Origin: Lycocorax pyrrhopterus obiensis
Lineage: Eukaryota > Chordata > Aves > Passeriformes > Paradisaeidae
Length of the DNA: 64,000 nt
Direction of reading: 5' to 3'
Assembly (NCBI GenBank): GCA_014706295.1
Contig: JACSVZ010000007.1
Location: 53,396,975 to 53,460,974 of the forward strand
Made by a program: the position numbers and the translations under genes. Shown in pieces: positions 1 to 12,236 of the stretch. Position 1 is the first letter of the stretch. Each line of letters begins with the position of its first letter. Below the pieces are notes generated by a model that worked only from the letters and a program-made list of their open reading frames with translations, did no database searches and was not told where the DNA came from.

Positions 1-230
1 TCTCAGACAGTTTCTTACTGAATCCAAGACTACCCTTTGAGTTTTGCCCTTGGTTTATGTTCTCATAATAATTATGCTCATTTAATGTCAGAGAAGATCC
101 ATGAAGGCCACGAGAAGATAGGCCAAGCCATACAGAAATTTCTGCGTTAGACAAGGCTATGAGACACGAATCATGGAAGATGGTAGTCTGGAGAAAAATG
201 GCTTGGCAAGTTTAAATGAAGGCCTTGAAG

Positions 231-279
231 TCACAGAATTATGGAATCATTTGGGTTGGAAGGACCTTAAAGCTCACAG
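231..279 (-). repeat. CR1 LINE, short 3' end fragment
   Basis: The sequence opens with a degenerate form of the CR1 terminal octamers (cagaattatggaatcat) followed by the typical 'TTGGGTTGGAAGGACCTTAAA'-like stretch. It then loses similarity within about 50 bp. CR1 copies are usually cut short at the 5' end, so a 50-bp 3' stub is normal. The element lies on the minus strand. It has no coding content. Confidence 0.75.
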
Positions 280-2562
280 CCTTCAGTTAGAAAATTCATT
301 AAAATCAACCAAAAAATGAGAAGGTCCACATTGCTCTTTGCTCCTCTGGGTTTGTTTTCCTCCGTTTAGATCTGATCTGCCTTTGAGCTCTTTCTGCCAA
401 ACTCTTGACAAGTTTAATTTTGAAAAATGACAACAACAAGGAAGCTTTTAACTGTTTTTATATTAATCTACTTCAACTCATTTTTATCTAGCTAGAGGCA
501 GGGTTTAATCAATTACAGGTTCTTTCTCTAAAGAAGGCCTCAGCTCAACTTAACCACAGTTTACACTGTGGCCTACATTACCAAATTCCAATGGCATTTA
601 ACTTTTCAAGGTCTGTCTTTAGAGTGGTAACACTGAGTTTTACATGATACACAGACAAGGGTTTAGGAAATGCCAGATGGTTACTCCTGAAAGGATTTAC
701 TGATGGACTACCCCACCACTAATGGAAAACTGAAGAGCACACTTAGCCAGAACATTGTCAGACGTTAGGATTTCTCACTACTCATCACACACACACAAAC
801 AAAAAAAAACCTCTTTCATGCTTACTGGGAAGCTCCTGGAAGAGCCCAGTTCTGCATTCCCTGCAAACCCCCAAATTCCCTTGGATTTCACTAACAATTT
901 TGAGTTGCACAAGCATAATTCCCTCTCCAACTAGTAACTTCTGCCAGAGCCACAAAAGGCATGACTCTCCTACAACTGTTAGCCAGAAGATTTAGCCTTT
1001 TTGAGCTCAAATTGTCAAGTTATTCTCTAGCTCTTGTAGTTCCAGGTTCAATTCCTGGTAATAATTAGGACAACAGTTACTTCACAGGGAACACAGAATC
1101 CACCTCTAAGTACTTCAAAAATTCTTAATATAGAGGAACACCTTTAGTTTGATTTTAGTGGGCATAAATGTGTACCCACATGCTCTCTCAAGACATGTTT
1201 GAGGGGAAAAAGAGCATTGGAAAATGATTTATAAGAGGAGATGAGGATTAATAATAAATGGTTATATAACACAAAATGGCACATAATATTAGGAATCATT
1301 AACTGCAATAAAAACCAGATGTCACTATGTCTATAACAACCCTGCAAAATTCTACTTGTCTGTTACCTCTGGGGTTTTTCTTTTACATATACACTTATAT
1401 GTTAAAACTTGGAATTTCCATGGCAAAGACGAGTCAAAGAGCTTTTATGTCTGAGCTTATGAGGTTTGATAATTTTCTAAATTTGCCTAGCATAAAACAC
1501 ATAACTTCAAGCAGATCACTCAAAAAAATCACATAATATTATCTGTGTATGTATTTACAGCTTGTGTTTCGGAGGAAAAACACATTCAGCGAGAGAATGA
1601 CATCTTTTCAGGGATTTAAACAAAACACACCAATAAAATCAGAGTTGAATTAAGGCTTACAAGCAGGAAGATATACAGCAATAATTGCATAACAACCTCC
1701 CTGATTTTCTGCATTGGCTCAAGGAAGCTCACTGTATGAGCACACACTCTTTGGTACACTGCAGCTAAACACAGAAACTGCTTAAAATCCCAACTCTGGA
1801 AAAACTTCTGAAAAAACTTAATTTGAAATTCTGCTGCAGTCAGTGGGACATGCTTATCCATATTTATATGCTTGGCAGCTGAGGACCCAAAAGATCTACA
1901 GCAGGTTCCTCTTTGCCCTTGCACATTGAGGTCCTTTCAAATCCCACCAACCATTCACAGAGCTCCAGCTCTCAGCTGAATAAAATGCTTACAATAATCT
2001 GGAGTGCACAGTCTAGACAACCCTCATCCTGAGAACATATTTGCTACCACAGGGCACCAAAAGTCTTCAAAAAATGATAAAGAAGTAGAGAATTTCCTTC
2101 CCTTTGGAAAGAGTGAGGTCCATTCCATGTGTTAACTTGGACTCACCCTATCAACTGCTTTTTGCTACCTCCACAAAATGTATTAAGGGCCTAATATCAT
2201 ACTCCATTCCTACAGTGATCAACTTCTACAGACACATAAATTATCAAATCTTAGCATGTAAACTGTTACAATCCTTGTTGTCAGGAGCAGTAAAAGTCTA
2301 CATGTTGACATGTTTAATCAAGCTGAAATTATAATCTAAAGCAATAGGATGACTTAACTTCTGTCCTCATAGAGAAGTGCAAGCTCTTCTTTTTGCAAAA
2401 AAATAACATTTACTGATGATATACAAATTTTAAGAACGAAAAGTATGAACAAGCAAAAGCTGCTTCCTCAAATTCTCTAACAGAGACACAAAAAGAAAAT
2501 GCCAAAATGCCTTACATTAATAAGATGCAGTTTCTGACAGGCAGTTAACTCTTTTAAAATTG
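280..2562. other. AT-rich non-coding stretch
   Basis: No open frame here has a recognisable protein. The stretch holds a short CA run followed by A-rich sequence near 788-810. At 1042-1058 there is a tRNA T-arm-like hairpin (CCAGG, loop TTCAATT, CCTGG), which may be a scrap of a tRNA-derived SINE. Nothing else stands out. Confidence 0.6.
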
Positions 2563-2920
2563 TAGAATCATAGAATGGGTTGAGTTGGAAAGAACCCTAA
2601 AGAATATCCAGTTCCAACCCCCTTGCCATGGGCAGAGACACCTATCAGTAGACCAGGGTGCTCCGAGCCCTATCCTGGCTTTGCATACTTCCAGGGGTAT
2701 GGCACCCACAATTTCCTTGAGCAACCAGGGTCGCTACCTTCATAGTGAAGAATTTCTTCTCAATATCTAATCTAAACCTGCCCACTATCAGTTTAAAGCA
2801 ATTACCCCTTGTCCTATCACTCCATGCCCTTGTAAAAAGTCCCTTCCCAGCTCCCTTTTCAGCCCCTTTAGGTACTGAAAGTACCTAGAGGTCCCCCCAG
2901 ATCCTTCTCCTTTCAAGGCA
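2563..2920 (-). repeat. CR1 LINE, 3' untranslated fragment
   Basis: It starts with tagaatcatagaat, the reverse complement of the CR1 3' terminal repeats. It then follows the avian CR1 3' end closely: the ggttgagttggaaagaaccc block, 'ccaacccccttgccatggg', 'gaatttcttctcaatatcta', and the 'attaccccttgtcctatcac' block near 2800. It fades after the 'ggtccccccagatccttctcc' segment. This is a 5'-truncated copy of about 360 bp on the minus strand, with no reverse-transcriptase coding part. The good fit to avian consensus features supports a bird source. Confidence 0.93.
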
Positions 2921-5900
2921 TGAGTGATTCTGAAAACCATGAGACTGACTTACCTCATTTGCCTGCATAGTACAATCTGTTTATTCTACAATGGGAAAAT
3001 CCCTTTTTTTTAGTCAACTTCAAAGTTTATTTTGGAGCAAGATTCCTCTCAGATACTGCAATGTGACCAGCTGACATAATCTGGAGTGTGGTAATACACT
3101 TCCATACTGCCCTTCCTCCTGCAGCATCTTTTGCAATGTATGCTGTTCACACGCCAAACGCTCTTTCACCGATAAACTCTTTGTTGGGAAATTAGGTAAA
3201 CTGGCCAACTATGTGTACCAATTAAAGGTAAAAGAGATAAAAACTGGCTAGAGGAACACACAAGCAGGGATTTATAACAAGAGAAAGGAAGCTTGCTGGA
3301 GATGCAAGAGAAGGGGAAAAGATAAAAATGGTCTGAAAATTAGAACTATTTAATTTGTGTCTGTATACATCATATGTTTACATTTCACCATGCTAATAAC
3401 AGGATCCAGCAAGAAACAGTTTTGTTGTATGAGGAGAGGCTTCAACAATTTTGCACAGGACTCTGCTGGGAAAACTTGTCCAGGAAAGGTCTTCCCCAAG
3501 ACCCCTACCAGAACCTGCAGGCAGTTTGTAACCTGCTCCCTGGCAGAGCTCAGACACTCACAAATTGAGTGACAGCTGGGCATGGTTTTATGGAGCCTAG
3601 CAAGGCCCACACAGCGCAGTTGGGTGCCTGTAACCCTTTGCAGACCTATCTACTAGAATTTTACTCAAGTTTACACAGGCCATCTGTGTAACAGCCCAAG
3701 TGACAATGCCGATGCACTGCCACCCACCGCACCAGTGACTGAGCAGCAACGCCGTCTCGCTCTTTTCAACCACCTTCTGCCTCAGATCTCTCCACTATGA
3801 GCCACTAATTTGGAAACAAAAATCCATGCAGGGCCGTTTCTCATGGAAAGCAGAGTTAAACACCCTGGGCAGCAATCTGTAAGGCAGTGTGGGTCTGAGA
3901 GGCAGATGCCCTAGCAGGGGCAGATCTGGTACTGGTTAGAGAGGCACAGCCTCGGGTACATTTTGAAAAGCTTACATATTGCACAGTTCCTTAGCTACTC
4001 CACACTGTGCTTCTGTACACTGCACTATAAAATCTCCCAGTGCAGTAGGTGGGCTGGCTATTTTTAAAAGTGCTTTGGATGAGTTTAGGCTGATTATTAT
4101 GCCTCTTTGATTCTCCTCCTTTTTGCAAAAGAGACTGAGTTTTGACTCAGAAATAAATACATCTGGCAAAAGAAAACAAAGTCAGGCTTTATGTAAAATT
4201 TACACCGAACATAAACCTAAGTCTAAGTATGAGGCAAATCATTTTGATAAGTGGTTAATAAGTTAATAAAGATACTATTCACCAACCCTCTGCAGTTGAA
4301 CATTATAGTGATTTATAATTCTCTGGAATGTTTTTTACTGGTGTATTTATAACCGCTTACACCACATGGTCCTCACATGGCTAACCAGCTCTGCAAGATC
4401 TGTTTGTTATTTAAGAAAAGCATATTAATGAAATCTTAACATAAAGTGAGTGACCAGAAAATATAGTGACGGATATTATATTTCATAATCCATACATGAA
4501 CTAAAAAATTTACCAGACCATTCTTTAAATAACTGTTAACATATTGAGCCAGCAGCAGTAATTCATGCATATTAAATAAAAAAGAAAGCAAAGGTTACAA
4601 TGGAAAACTGTTCTGTTGCTGTAAAAGTGGAACCTAGTGAGCTCCAAAGCTCACAAGATGCTGCTGAATTCATTCTCAGGTTAAAGAGTTTGAAGCTCAG
4701 CCTCAGAAAGTGTTTTAATTTGAATTTAATTTAATAATGAAGTGTCTTATTAATTCTTCCTGGCAAAGGTTAGAGAAGGATGTTGTATGCCCTATCTGTG
4801 TCCTTTGTCATGCAGCTGGCAGCAATGCTGGACTTTCCTAGGGCTCTGCAGGAGTAGCTAAGGAAGACCTCACCACTTCTTGCTACAGCAGGCACTCAGT
4901 GTTCAGACTGCTCTCCCAGTTGCTGCAACAGAAGGGTTATGAACTCTTGCACTTCCACAAGTCCATTTCAAACAGACTTTCAGTGCCCATAGTCTTGCAC
5001 AAAAGCTTGTTTACAGATTAGGAAAATGAACAGAAAAATAATGCAGTTCTCTCATGTCAAAATTTAACTGGACTCTAAAACTTTTAGGATCCAAGGTCCT
5101 ACGATTAACATCCAAATATAGACGTAGACACATAAGGAATAAGATAATTTTAATACAAAGATAATTCCTAGAACATTGTTTGAACTTTACTGACTAGTTA
5201 GAAAGACAAAATAAACAGCCAGACTATCCTGGAAAGCATGAGACTCTTTTTCACAAATGACTGTGATCTGTTTAGTGGGACACAAGACTGGACTCAGCAC
5301 ATCTATACTGCATGCACCCTCTGGGTCTGAACTTTGGTTACCTTCCTTGTCTCTTCTTTTGAGATCTAGCACTAGCTGTATTAACAGTTTTCCCTAGTTT
5401 CATCTAGGTGGCTTAAGTTTGAACTGGAACAGAGCAGAGGAGTCTTGCTTGCACAGCAACCTCCAACATTTAACCATACGGCAACAATTAACAGCAACTT
5501 CTGCCACCACCTCTTTGCACTGAATAGAGGTCTCTGAACAAACAGACCCTTGCACACTAGCCCCAAGAGCCTGAGAGGCTGCAGAATCATCAGTAAGAAA
5601 ATCCACAGTCCAGAGTCTGACGTGAGCTGTGTGGACTAACACGAAGTTACATCACAAACCCAAATGAAGTTTGAACAAAGTGCAGCTACAGGCTGCACCC
5701 TGTTCTGTTTCCAGATCAAATAATAAGTTGGTTGTGGGTTTGAACACTTCTGTTTGTTTGTTTTGCATCTCTTTCTGAGGCCCTCTTTGTCTGACCTGAG
5801 TGTACTGCCAAAAGTTGTATCTGGACCAGTATATTTCTCACTGCAAGTGCTACATCAGCAACTTAGCACATTGGAGAGCTTCTTTCTAAATTCAAATTTG

Positions 5901-8900
5901 CCCTTGTACTCGGAGGCGTACAGCATGTACTTGAGAGCATCACAGGCATATCAGTTTTTCTCTCTGTGTATCCAAGGATGACGTTGCAGGGTACCACCTA
6001 AATCATCCCACTTGCAATGTAAATAGTCCAGCACTACTTCCCCTCTATACACACTAAGTACATCCCTAAGACACGCAGTCATTGCAAAGCTTGCTGCTGG
6101 TAAAGATGAAATGCTGGCCCGCAGTCCTAGAGCTATGTGGGAACATATCTGGTCAAAACCTGGTATTTCTGCAGCACAAACATACCCTGTGTGTTTATAC
6201 TGTGCTTGGAGCATTTTTATATGGTTCTGCATCATTTTGCAAAGTAGTAAAGTCCTCCAGGACCACATAAAATCTCTGGAGAAATGGGGAAAAAAGGCAG
6301 GAATGGGAGGTAGAAAAATTAAGAAATTACTAGCAGTAGTTTGTGAACTTCATGAACCTATTACAGAAACCCCAGATGCCAAATTCAGTATAGAGCTAAC
6401 TTCCAGCACCCATTACTCACCCTGCTTTTGCAACATGAGTAAGTCATGTGTGGAATAAGATACTGCTCTGCATGAGACATCCATGGTTCAGTATAACCTG
6501 GACCACACCGCATGAGGGATTTTCTGTCCCAAAAGCAAAGAAGAAAATTGAGTGAAAAAGAACGTAGAAAAAAATGACAGTGTGAAAGTTCCAGGTAAAC
6601 AATATCAGAGGGACAAAATATGAGTTGCAGTTACACATATATACCCTGAACTCTAATTTCAGAGTAGATACACATACCATGTTGTCAGGCATTTGCCATG
6701 GGGTAGATGATTTTGTTGGACCTTCTGGAGGGAGGAGGGAGAAGGGGTGGTCAGATATTTTTTATCATCTTTAAAATTACTGGGATTTCTTTCCAACTTT
6801 GTTCCAGCTGCAGCTTAGTTTTTTCCAAGATTCCAAGTGTACCCTATCCAACGTGTGGGCTAGGCAGGCTTTAGAAATGGAAAAGAAACAAATTAGGAAA
6901 TTGCCTCTTGCTTTTTCATTCTGTCTTTACTTTCTCAATCTTTCATCAATTCACACAGATTCCAAGATGTATCCCCACTGAGAAATGCAGCATGTTAAAT
7001 AAGGAGTAGTTTGATCAAATAATAAACTCTGAACACAGCTGTCTCCACAGTCAGTGGTCCGGTCTCCTTCTGTCCCATCCCATCACCAGTCATTCCCATG
7101 TGAGCCCCACGTTTCCTATCTTCCTTCTGTGCTCTCCAAACACCCTCTTCTTTCCCTTTTCCTCTTTCACTTGCTTCTTTTCCTCCTGTATACATGAGGA
7201 CCCACCTCCACTATCATACTCAATCTCTCAATAAAAAAGGTGACATTTTATATCAAAAATAAAAAACTAAGCAATTGGGAGTAATGACGAAGGAGGTAAG
7301 ACTTCAAGAACAATGCACCAAGGAAGCAAAAATGTCTGTACTGGGCTAATGTAATCTCTCTGTCCTGGCCTAATGACAAAAAAACCCAAACTGAAAACAT
7401 TGTTTGGAACCTAACCTGTTAAGTTCTTAAAATTTCCGTCAATTAGTGGTTTGGGAATTTCCTGTGTGGCAGCTGGCATCCAGACTACCATGCTCCATAT
7501 CCATACATAAATTTCCTCAATTAATTTTTCATTGCCCTCCCATTTTGTATTTGTGACAAACAGTAATTAATTGTCATTTGAATCTTTTTACAGAACTAAT
7601 ATACAATGCTTCCATTAGTACCCTGTATGACTGCTGACATACCACATCCAATCCATACAGCCATAAAGTTTTGTTTCACATCCAGTCAGTAGTCACAAGC
7701 TGATATTATCTTCCACAATAAAGCCAAAACAACTATCATTATATCACATTTATTTTCTAGCTTCAAGCAAGTGCATAAGGGCAGCTTTGGAAAATATTCT
7801 CAAAATACCTTTTCCAATTCATTACTCTGTAGTGCCAATGGTCATGTAGTGCAAATTAACTTGTATGTTTTTGGATGTAAGCCTGACAGTGAATGCCAAC
7901 CACTGATTTTCCACAGCCCAGACTACACACATTCACAAATGGTTGTAATACTTATAATAATTCTTTGTTAAATGGCAAGTTTTAAAAGAGGGTTAATGTT
8001 GCCTTAAGAAGATCAGATGAACAAAGTAGTCACTGTAGCAGTTTTAACCTACTTTTCAAGAGTTACTGGACAACATGTGATATACGTATATGCAGAACAG
8101 TGCTTGTATTTGGAAACATGATTTTCAAGAAATTTCAAGTTTTGTTGACAGTTTTTCAAGAATTTGTGTCATTTCTGCAGCTGCATATCATACAGTTTTC
8201 AGAATGGGTTGACTCAGACACACCCAAGTATTCTTGTAGGGCTCTGTTATTTACAAGCCACTCTGTTAAAATGGCAGTTATGATTTGGCTATACTCATTA
8301 CTTTGTTTTCATTGTCTTCACATACTTTCACATGTCTTTGTCTTGATACTGCTATGCTTCCTAGCAACATGGAGGAACTTAAGATTTGCTCCTTCAAAGA
8401 ATACATGGCCCCAGCCCAAACAGTCCCACTGACCACAGTGAATTTTGGTTAAGGTTAAACAGGCAGAACACCACCAAGAGCAAAAGCAAAATCTAAATCT
8501 GAATTAGTGGAATAATATGGTCTACCCTTGTAATTTTCTGCAACAAAAAAACCTTCACAGTGGCTGAAATTCTGACCTCACTAACAACACTGACTAACCC
8601 TCTATGGACGATTTCACTAATAAGGTTCCTCTGGTCCATGCACCTTACAAGTTAATTCACTTCTGCTGTTATTTCTAATTTGAGAGCCAGATGCCTAGAA
8701 AATTATCGGAATGTCTGCTCCTTAAAAATAAGTATTAAAGAAAGATATGAGAGATGGAGAATCCTGAATATATAAACTCAAAAGCTTAAGCAGTCAATTG
8801 TAATTTTTCATGTATCTGACACAATTTTCTTAATGATTGCAGCATAATTTACTAACAGGGCATTTGTCTTTTTCCTTTATTTTCTTTCCCTCTTTTTCCT

Positions 8901-9404
8901 TTAAATTTGCAGCTGCAAATCAATGCAAACTCATTCAGTGATTACCCAGGAGAAAATTTCTATTTTGTAAAGTGAACCTTGTGCTTTCGGGACCTCTCTG
9001 AAAACTTTTAACAATGTTACACCCTTGGGCCTTTCTGTTCTCCAGTTCCTAGCTTGAAAGCTTGCATTTTCACTAGCTGTCTCTTTTTAAGTATGCTTTT
9101 GTAAAACTGCACTGAAGTGAAAAATGTTTATGAAGAACTTTGGTTTATTATTTTAAATAGCAAAGGTAGCTCTCCTGCCTCAATCCTGGCATCTTATAGA
9201 TTTATTTTTTCTTTTACATTTTGGCCAAAAATATCAATAATATAAAGCAATGCCCAGTCTCCTATGTTACAGCCAACAAACTGATTACATTATTACTGGA
9301 TAACATCACGTCTTTGGAATTAGGCTGCTAGCTGAGGTCTTCTTATAGTAGTGAGTTCAAACTGCCATGGTTAGCAATGTCAGCATTTCAATTATAATAG
9401 TCTC
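2921..9404. other. Unique AT-rich non-coding DNA
   Basis: No recognisable gene, RNA gene or clear mobile element was seen. Open frames in this stretch are all under about 115 codons, have no recognisable domains and are in keeping with chance. The one local feature of note is a perfect 16-bp palindrome at 8905-8920 (ATTTGCAGCTGCAAAT), close to an octamer-like ATGCAAAC. Confidence 0.6.
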
Positions 9405-9427
9405 TTCCTCCTCCTCCTCCTCCTCCT
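9405..9427. repeat. (TCC)n microsatellite
   Basis: About seven uninterrupted TCC units. On the other strand it reads (GGA)n. It lies about 570 bp before the CpG island and may be polymorphic. Confidence 0.95.
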
Positions 9428-10356
9428 GTCTTTTCTCGAAGGACTGAAATTTGGACTTAAAGATGAACTTAAGGTTGAAGGACTGACAACATAATCCATG
9501 TCACTAAATCCACGGCTTATCATTTTAGCACATTTCTGACAAGTAGCTTTAGAGTATTTTTAATTACAGGCCCGACTTCATGCCTTCATCCTATATCCAA
9601 AACTTGAGCATGTATGCAGAGTATGTAGCACTCATTACCATCACCTTTGTGGCTTGAGCTTCTCAATAAATGAACTTTTAATAATTTCTTCATTTTAGGG
9701 AGCCACTGCTTTTAAAACTGTGCATCCAGCTGACAGCTTGGACTGAAAGATGTGTGTTGCTACAGCTTCACTTCAAAATTCTGTTTCAAAACAGGGATGT
9801 CATGCACAAAGTATGTTTCTCAAAAGCACTGCTAGTGCTGAGCTACGCAGTATAAAGAATCTGAAAATACTCCACCTGGGAGCTCTGAGCAAATGTGGGA
9901 GACCCGCTCTAGGCTCGCCATGAAGACACCTCCCATACGTTTTTGCTGGGACGTGCCAGGAGGACTCCATGGAAACCACAGGCAGCTAAAACCCTGCCGC
10001 GTGTTTGCCGAACAGGGCAGAGCACAACTGTGATGACACCGACGCTGCCCGTCACTCGGACTCCGGCTCCCTGTCCCGGTCTGCGCCCCGCGTCCCCTCC
10101 CCGCCCCGCGTTAAGCGGGCTCTGGGCTGTGTTTGCCTTTGTCCGTGTGAGAGCGGGCGGCTGTCCCCCGGGCACACGCCGGGCGCACCTCGGGGACAGC
10201 GCGGGGCACATCGCCGGGGCTGCGCTCGGGGCCACGGCCGGGGGTCGGCCCAGCCGCGGCCCGCCCGCCCGCACCAGCCCTGGCGCCGGAGCGCAGCCCC
10301 GCCGGGAAAGGGGCGCGAGGCACAGCCACCCCCTCCCGGGCCCGACGGTCACTTAC

Positions 10357-10650
10357 GTTGGGGGCGGGTGCCGCCGGGAGCGCTGCCGGCCGCGGGGACG
10401 GACCCCGGCCCGCCTCCGACAGGGGTGCCGGCCGGGAGGGGGGCGGCCTCCCGCTCGGTGTCGGAAGGGTGAATATTTGCCGGAAACCCGGGCGTTTATT
10501 CCACTTGGCAGAAGCGGAGGGGGCCGGGGAGGGGGCATGGGTGCGATGGGTGGCCCACGGTGCCCGGGGAAGGGGGCGAGGAGCGGGCCCGCGACGTGCC
10601 CGCTCCCCGCTCGACTGTCGGATCCGCTACCCGGCGGCTGCCTCGGGCCG
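10357..10650 (-). other. Candidate first exon, minus strand (boundary inferred)
   Basis: On the minus strand the sequence AAC|GTAAGTGACC gives a near-ideal splice donor, with the exon's last base at 10357 and the intron GT at 10356-10355. The 5' limit is not visible; I set it near the middle of the two divergent donors. A minus-strand ATG near 10537 opens a proline- and arginine-rich frame to the donor. This does not resemble a protein I know, and a non-coding leader exon is equally likely. Any following exon would lie left of this point, possibly outside the window. Confidence 0.35.
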
Positions 10651-10659
10651 CCGTGAGTC

Positions 10660-10901
10660 ACCCCCGGCCGCGGCAGCGTCAGCCTCGCCGCGGCGTTGGC
10701 AGCCAGACGAGCCGCGGCGCGGAGCCGCCGCTGTCCTCGGATGAACCCGGCGGGGCTGCCAGCGCCAGCCGAGTGCGCGCAAGGCGAGAGCCGAGGCTGT
10801 GCCGGCGCGGCGGCGTGCGACACCCCTGCGGCGGGGATGGCGGAGACGGGGCGGGGGGCGGGAGCGGGGGGGGGCAGCCCCTCGGCGGCCGGGCCGGAAA
10901 G
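10660..10901 (+). other. Candidate first exon, plus strand (5' limit inferred)
   Basis: The plus strand has CGGAAAG|GTAAGCG, a strong splice donor with the exon's last base at 10901. Upstream, an ATG at 10837-10839 has a good context (G at -3 and G at +4). It begins a glycine- and alanine-rich frame (MAETGRGAGAGGG...) of about 21 codons that is still open at the donor. An earlier in-frame ATG at 10741 has a weak context. The reading frame stops at once in the intron, as expected if splicing is needed. I do not recognise the N-terminus. The exon could also be untranslated. The 5' limit is a guess, based on the divergent minus-strand donor 545 bp away. Confidence 0.38.
10848..10874 (+). other. 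G-quadruplex-capable tract
   Basis: Four G-runs of 4, 6, 3 and 9 bases are separated by loops of 1, 1 and 3 bases. This meets the usual G4 pattern. The tract sits just after the ATG at 10837 and 27 bases before the plus-strand donor, so in RNA it would lie within the candidate first exon. Confidence 0.8.
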
Positions 10902-11925
10902 GTAAGCGTGGGACAGGGATGGTGCGCCGGGGGCACGGTCACGCAAAGGGCACGGGGCGGGGGGGAGGCGCTGCCCCCCGGGCCGCGCGTCCCCGAGGCG
11001 GCCCAGGGCGCGGGGAGGAGGCGGCGGGGGTCGTGGGGGGCGAAAGCCCCTACCCTCCAGGCACGGGGCAGATGGCTTCCGACAGTGGGGATGCTCGTCG
11101 GTGCGAATGGCAAACCCCACCCGGGCCCTGCCCTGTTAAAAAAATAACAAGACAGCATCCTCTGCCCCGCGGCGCAAAGATCCGGCTCCTCTTGGGCGAA
11201 AGGTGCCTCGCTGCCCAACAGCCTTATCTCCCTTCTCCTGGCCGCGGGGAGGGGCAGGAAATCGGGGCAGCTGCCGGCAGCTGCTGGCGATGTCTCGAAA
11301 GCCGCAGGCAGGGTCACGGCCGCTGCCGCTCTCCCACCGCCGTGTCCCCGAGGTAGCGTAACCCGGGGAGGGGGGGTTCATGGGCTTATCCACAGCATCT
11401 TCCTTTGCTCCCACCTGTCATCTTTAGTTTTTCTTTATTTCATTGCTCTCCGCCCTCCCCATCCCCTACAGCTGGAGCGAGCGAGTCCTTAAGGACAGGG
11501 CAGGTTGCCCACGCGAAAGCACGGAGAGTTTGAACCCCGAGAGGACATCTTCTGCCCTCTGCCCCTGACCCGGGCGTTCCCAGCGCAGCGCTTCCTCTGG
11601 GCTTTCGACGAGCCCTGGCCACCGGGCTGGGCTCCGCCGGGGGCGGTGGGGCGCCGCGCTCCCCACGAGGAGCCGCACTGGGAGGTGGGATGCGCCGGGG
11701 AAGGGCTCGACATCAGGGAGAGGAGACCCGGGGAAAGGGCTTTTAAGGAAATTCTCCCTCGGTGATGTGAGGCGGGGTGGGAGGGACGGAACCCCTCTTT
11801 ACCCCAGGAGGGAGAGCCCTATCCGCACCCGCAGATTAGGTTGTCGCAGTGCAGCAGGTGCCTCCGAACCCCTTCGCTCTTTCCCCGCTCCGTCTCTGAG
11901 AACAGCGCCCGAGGGAGCCCACAGA

Positions 11926-12236
11926 CACCACCTTAATAGCCGTAATAATTAAAAACAACAACAAAAACTCCCTTCTGCCTGGCCTTAATGATCCTTTACA
12001 CACATTCCCCAGCCGCTCCCTCCCCCGTCCCCCCAGTGAAGGGCACTGATTATTCGCACTCCTCTGCTTGCCGAGAGCGCAGCCTGATGAAAGGACTTTA
12101 TCCTCGAGTGACTCCATCGCTTGCTCCTCCTCCTCTCCCCAGCCCGCCGGCCGCCTCGCTTCGCTCTCAGCCCTAATTGGGCTCTTGCTAATATGATTAA
12201 AGCCCAGTTAAATGTTTCTTGATAAATCTTGTCAAG
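11926..12236. promoter_or_regulatory. AT-rich motif block within the CpG island
   Basis: Between GC-rich sub-blocks lie AT-rich segments with homeodomain-type cores: TAATAATTAAA near 11943, CTTAATGATC near 11984, CCTAATTGG at 12172-12180 and ATGATTAAAG near 12193. They are followed by TTGATAAATC near 12229. Such clusters are common in conserved promoters and enhancers of developmental genes. The function is inferred from motif density alone. Confidence 0.4.

Noticed and set aside
5008..5060. Possible MIR fragment (tttacagattaggaaaatga)
   Set aside because: Only one short block matches, and the neighbouring blocks expected in MIR are missing.
10353..11120. 255-codon minus-strand open frame in the CpG island, and other long frames at 9.9-13.9 kb
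   Set aside because: GC-rich DNA has few stop codons. Frames of similar length run on both strands and in several phases, the composition is proline/arginine/glycine-rich, and no domain is recognisable.
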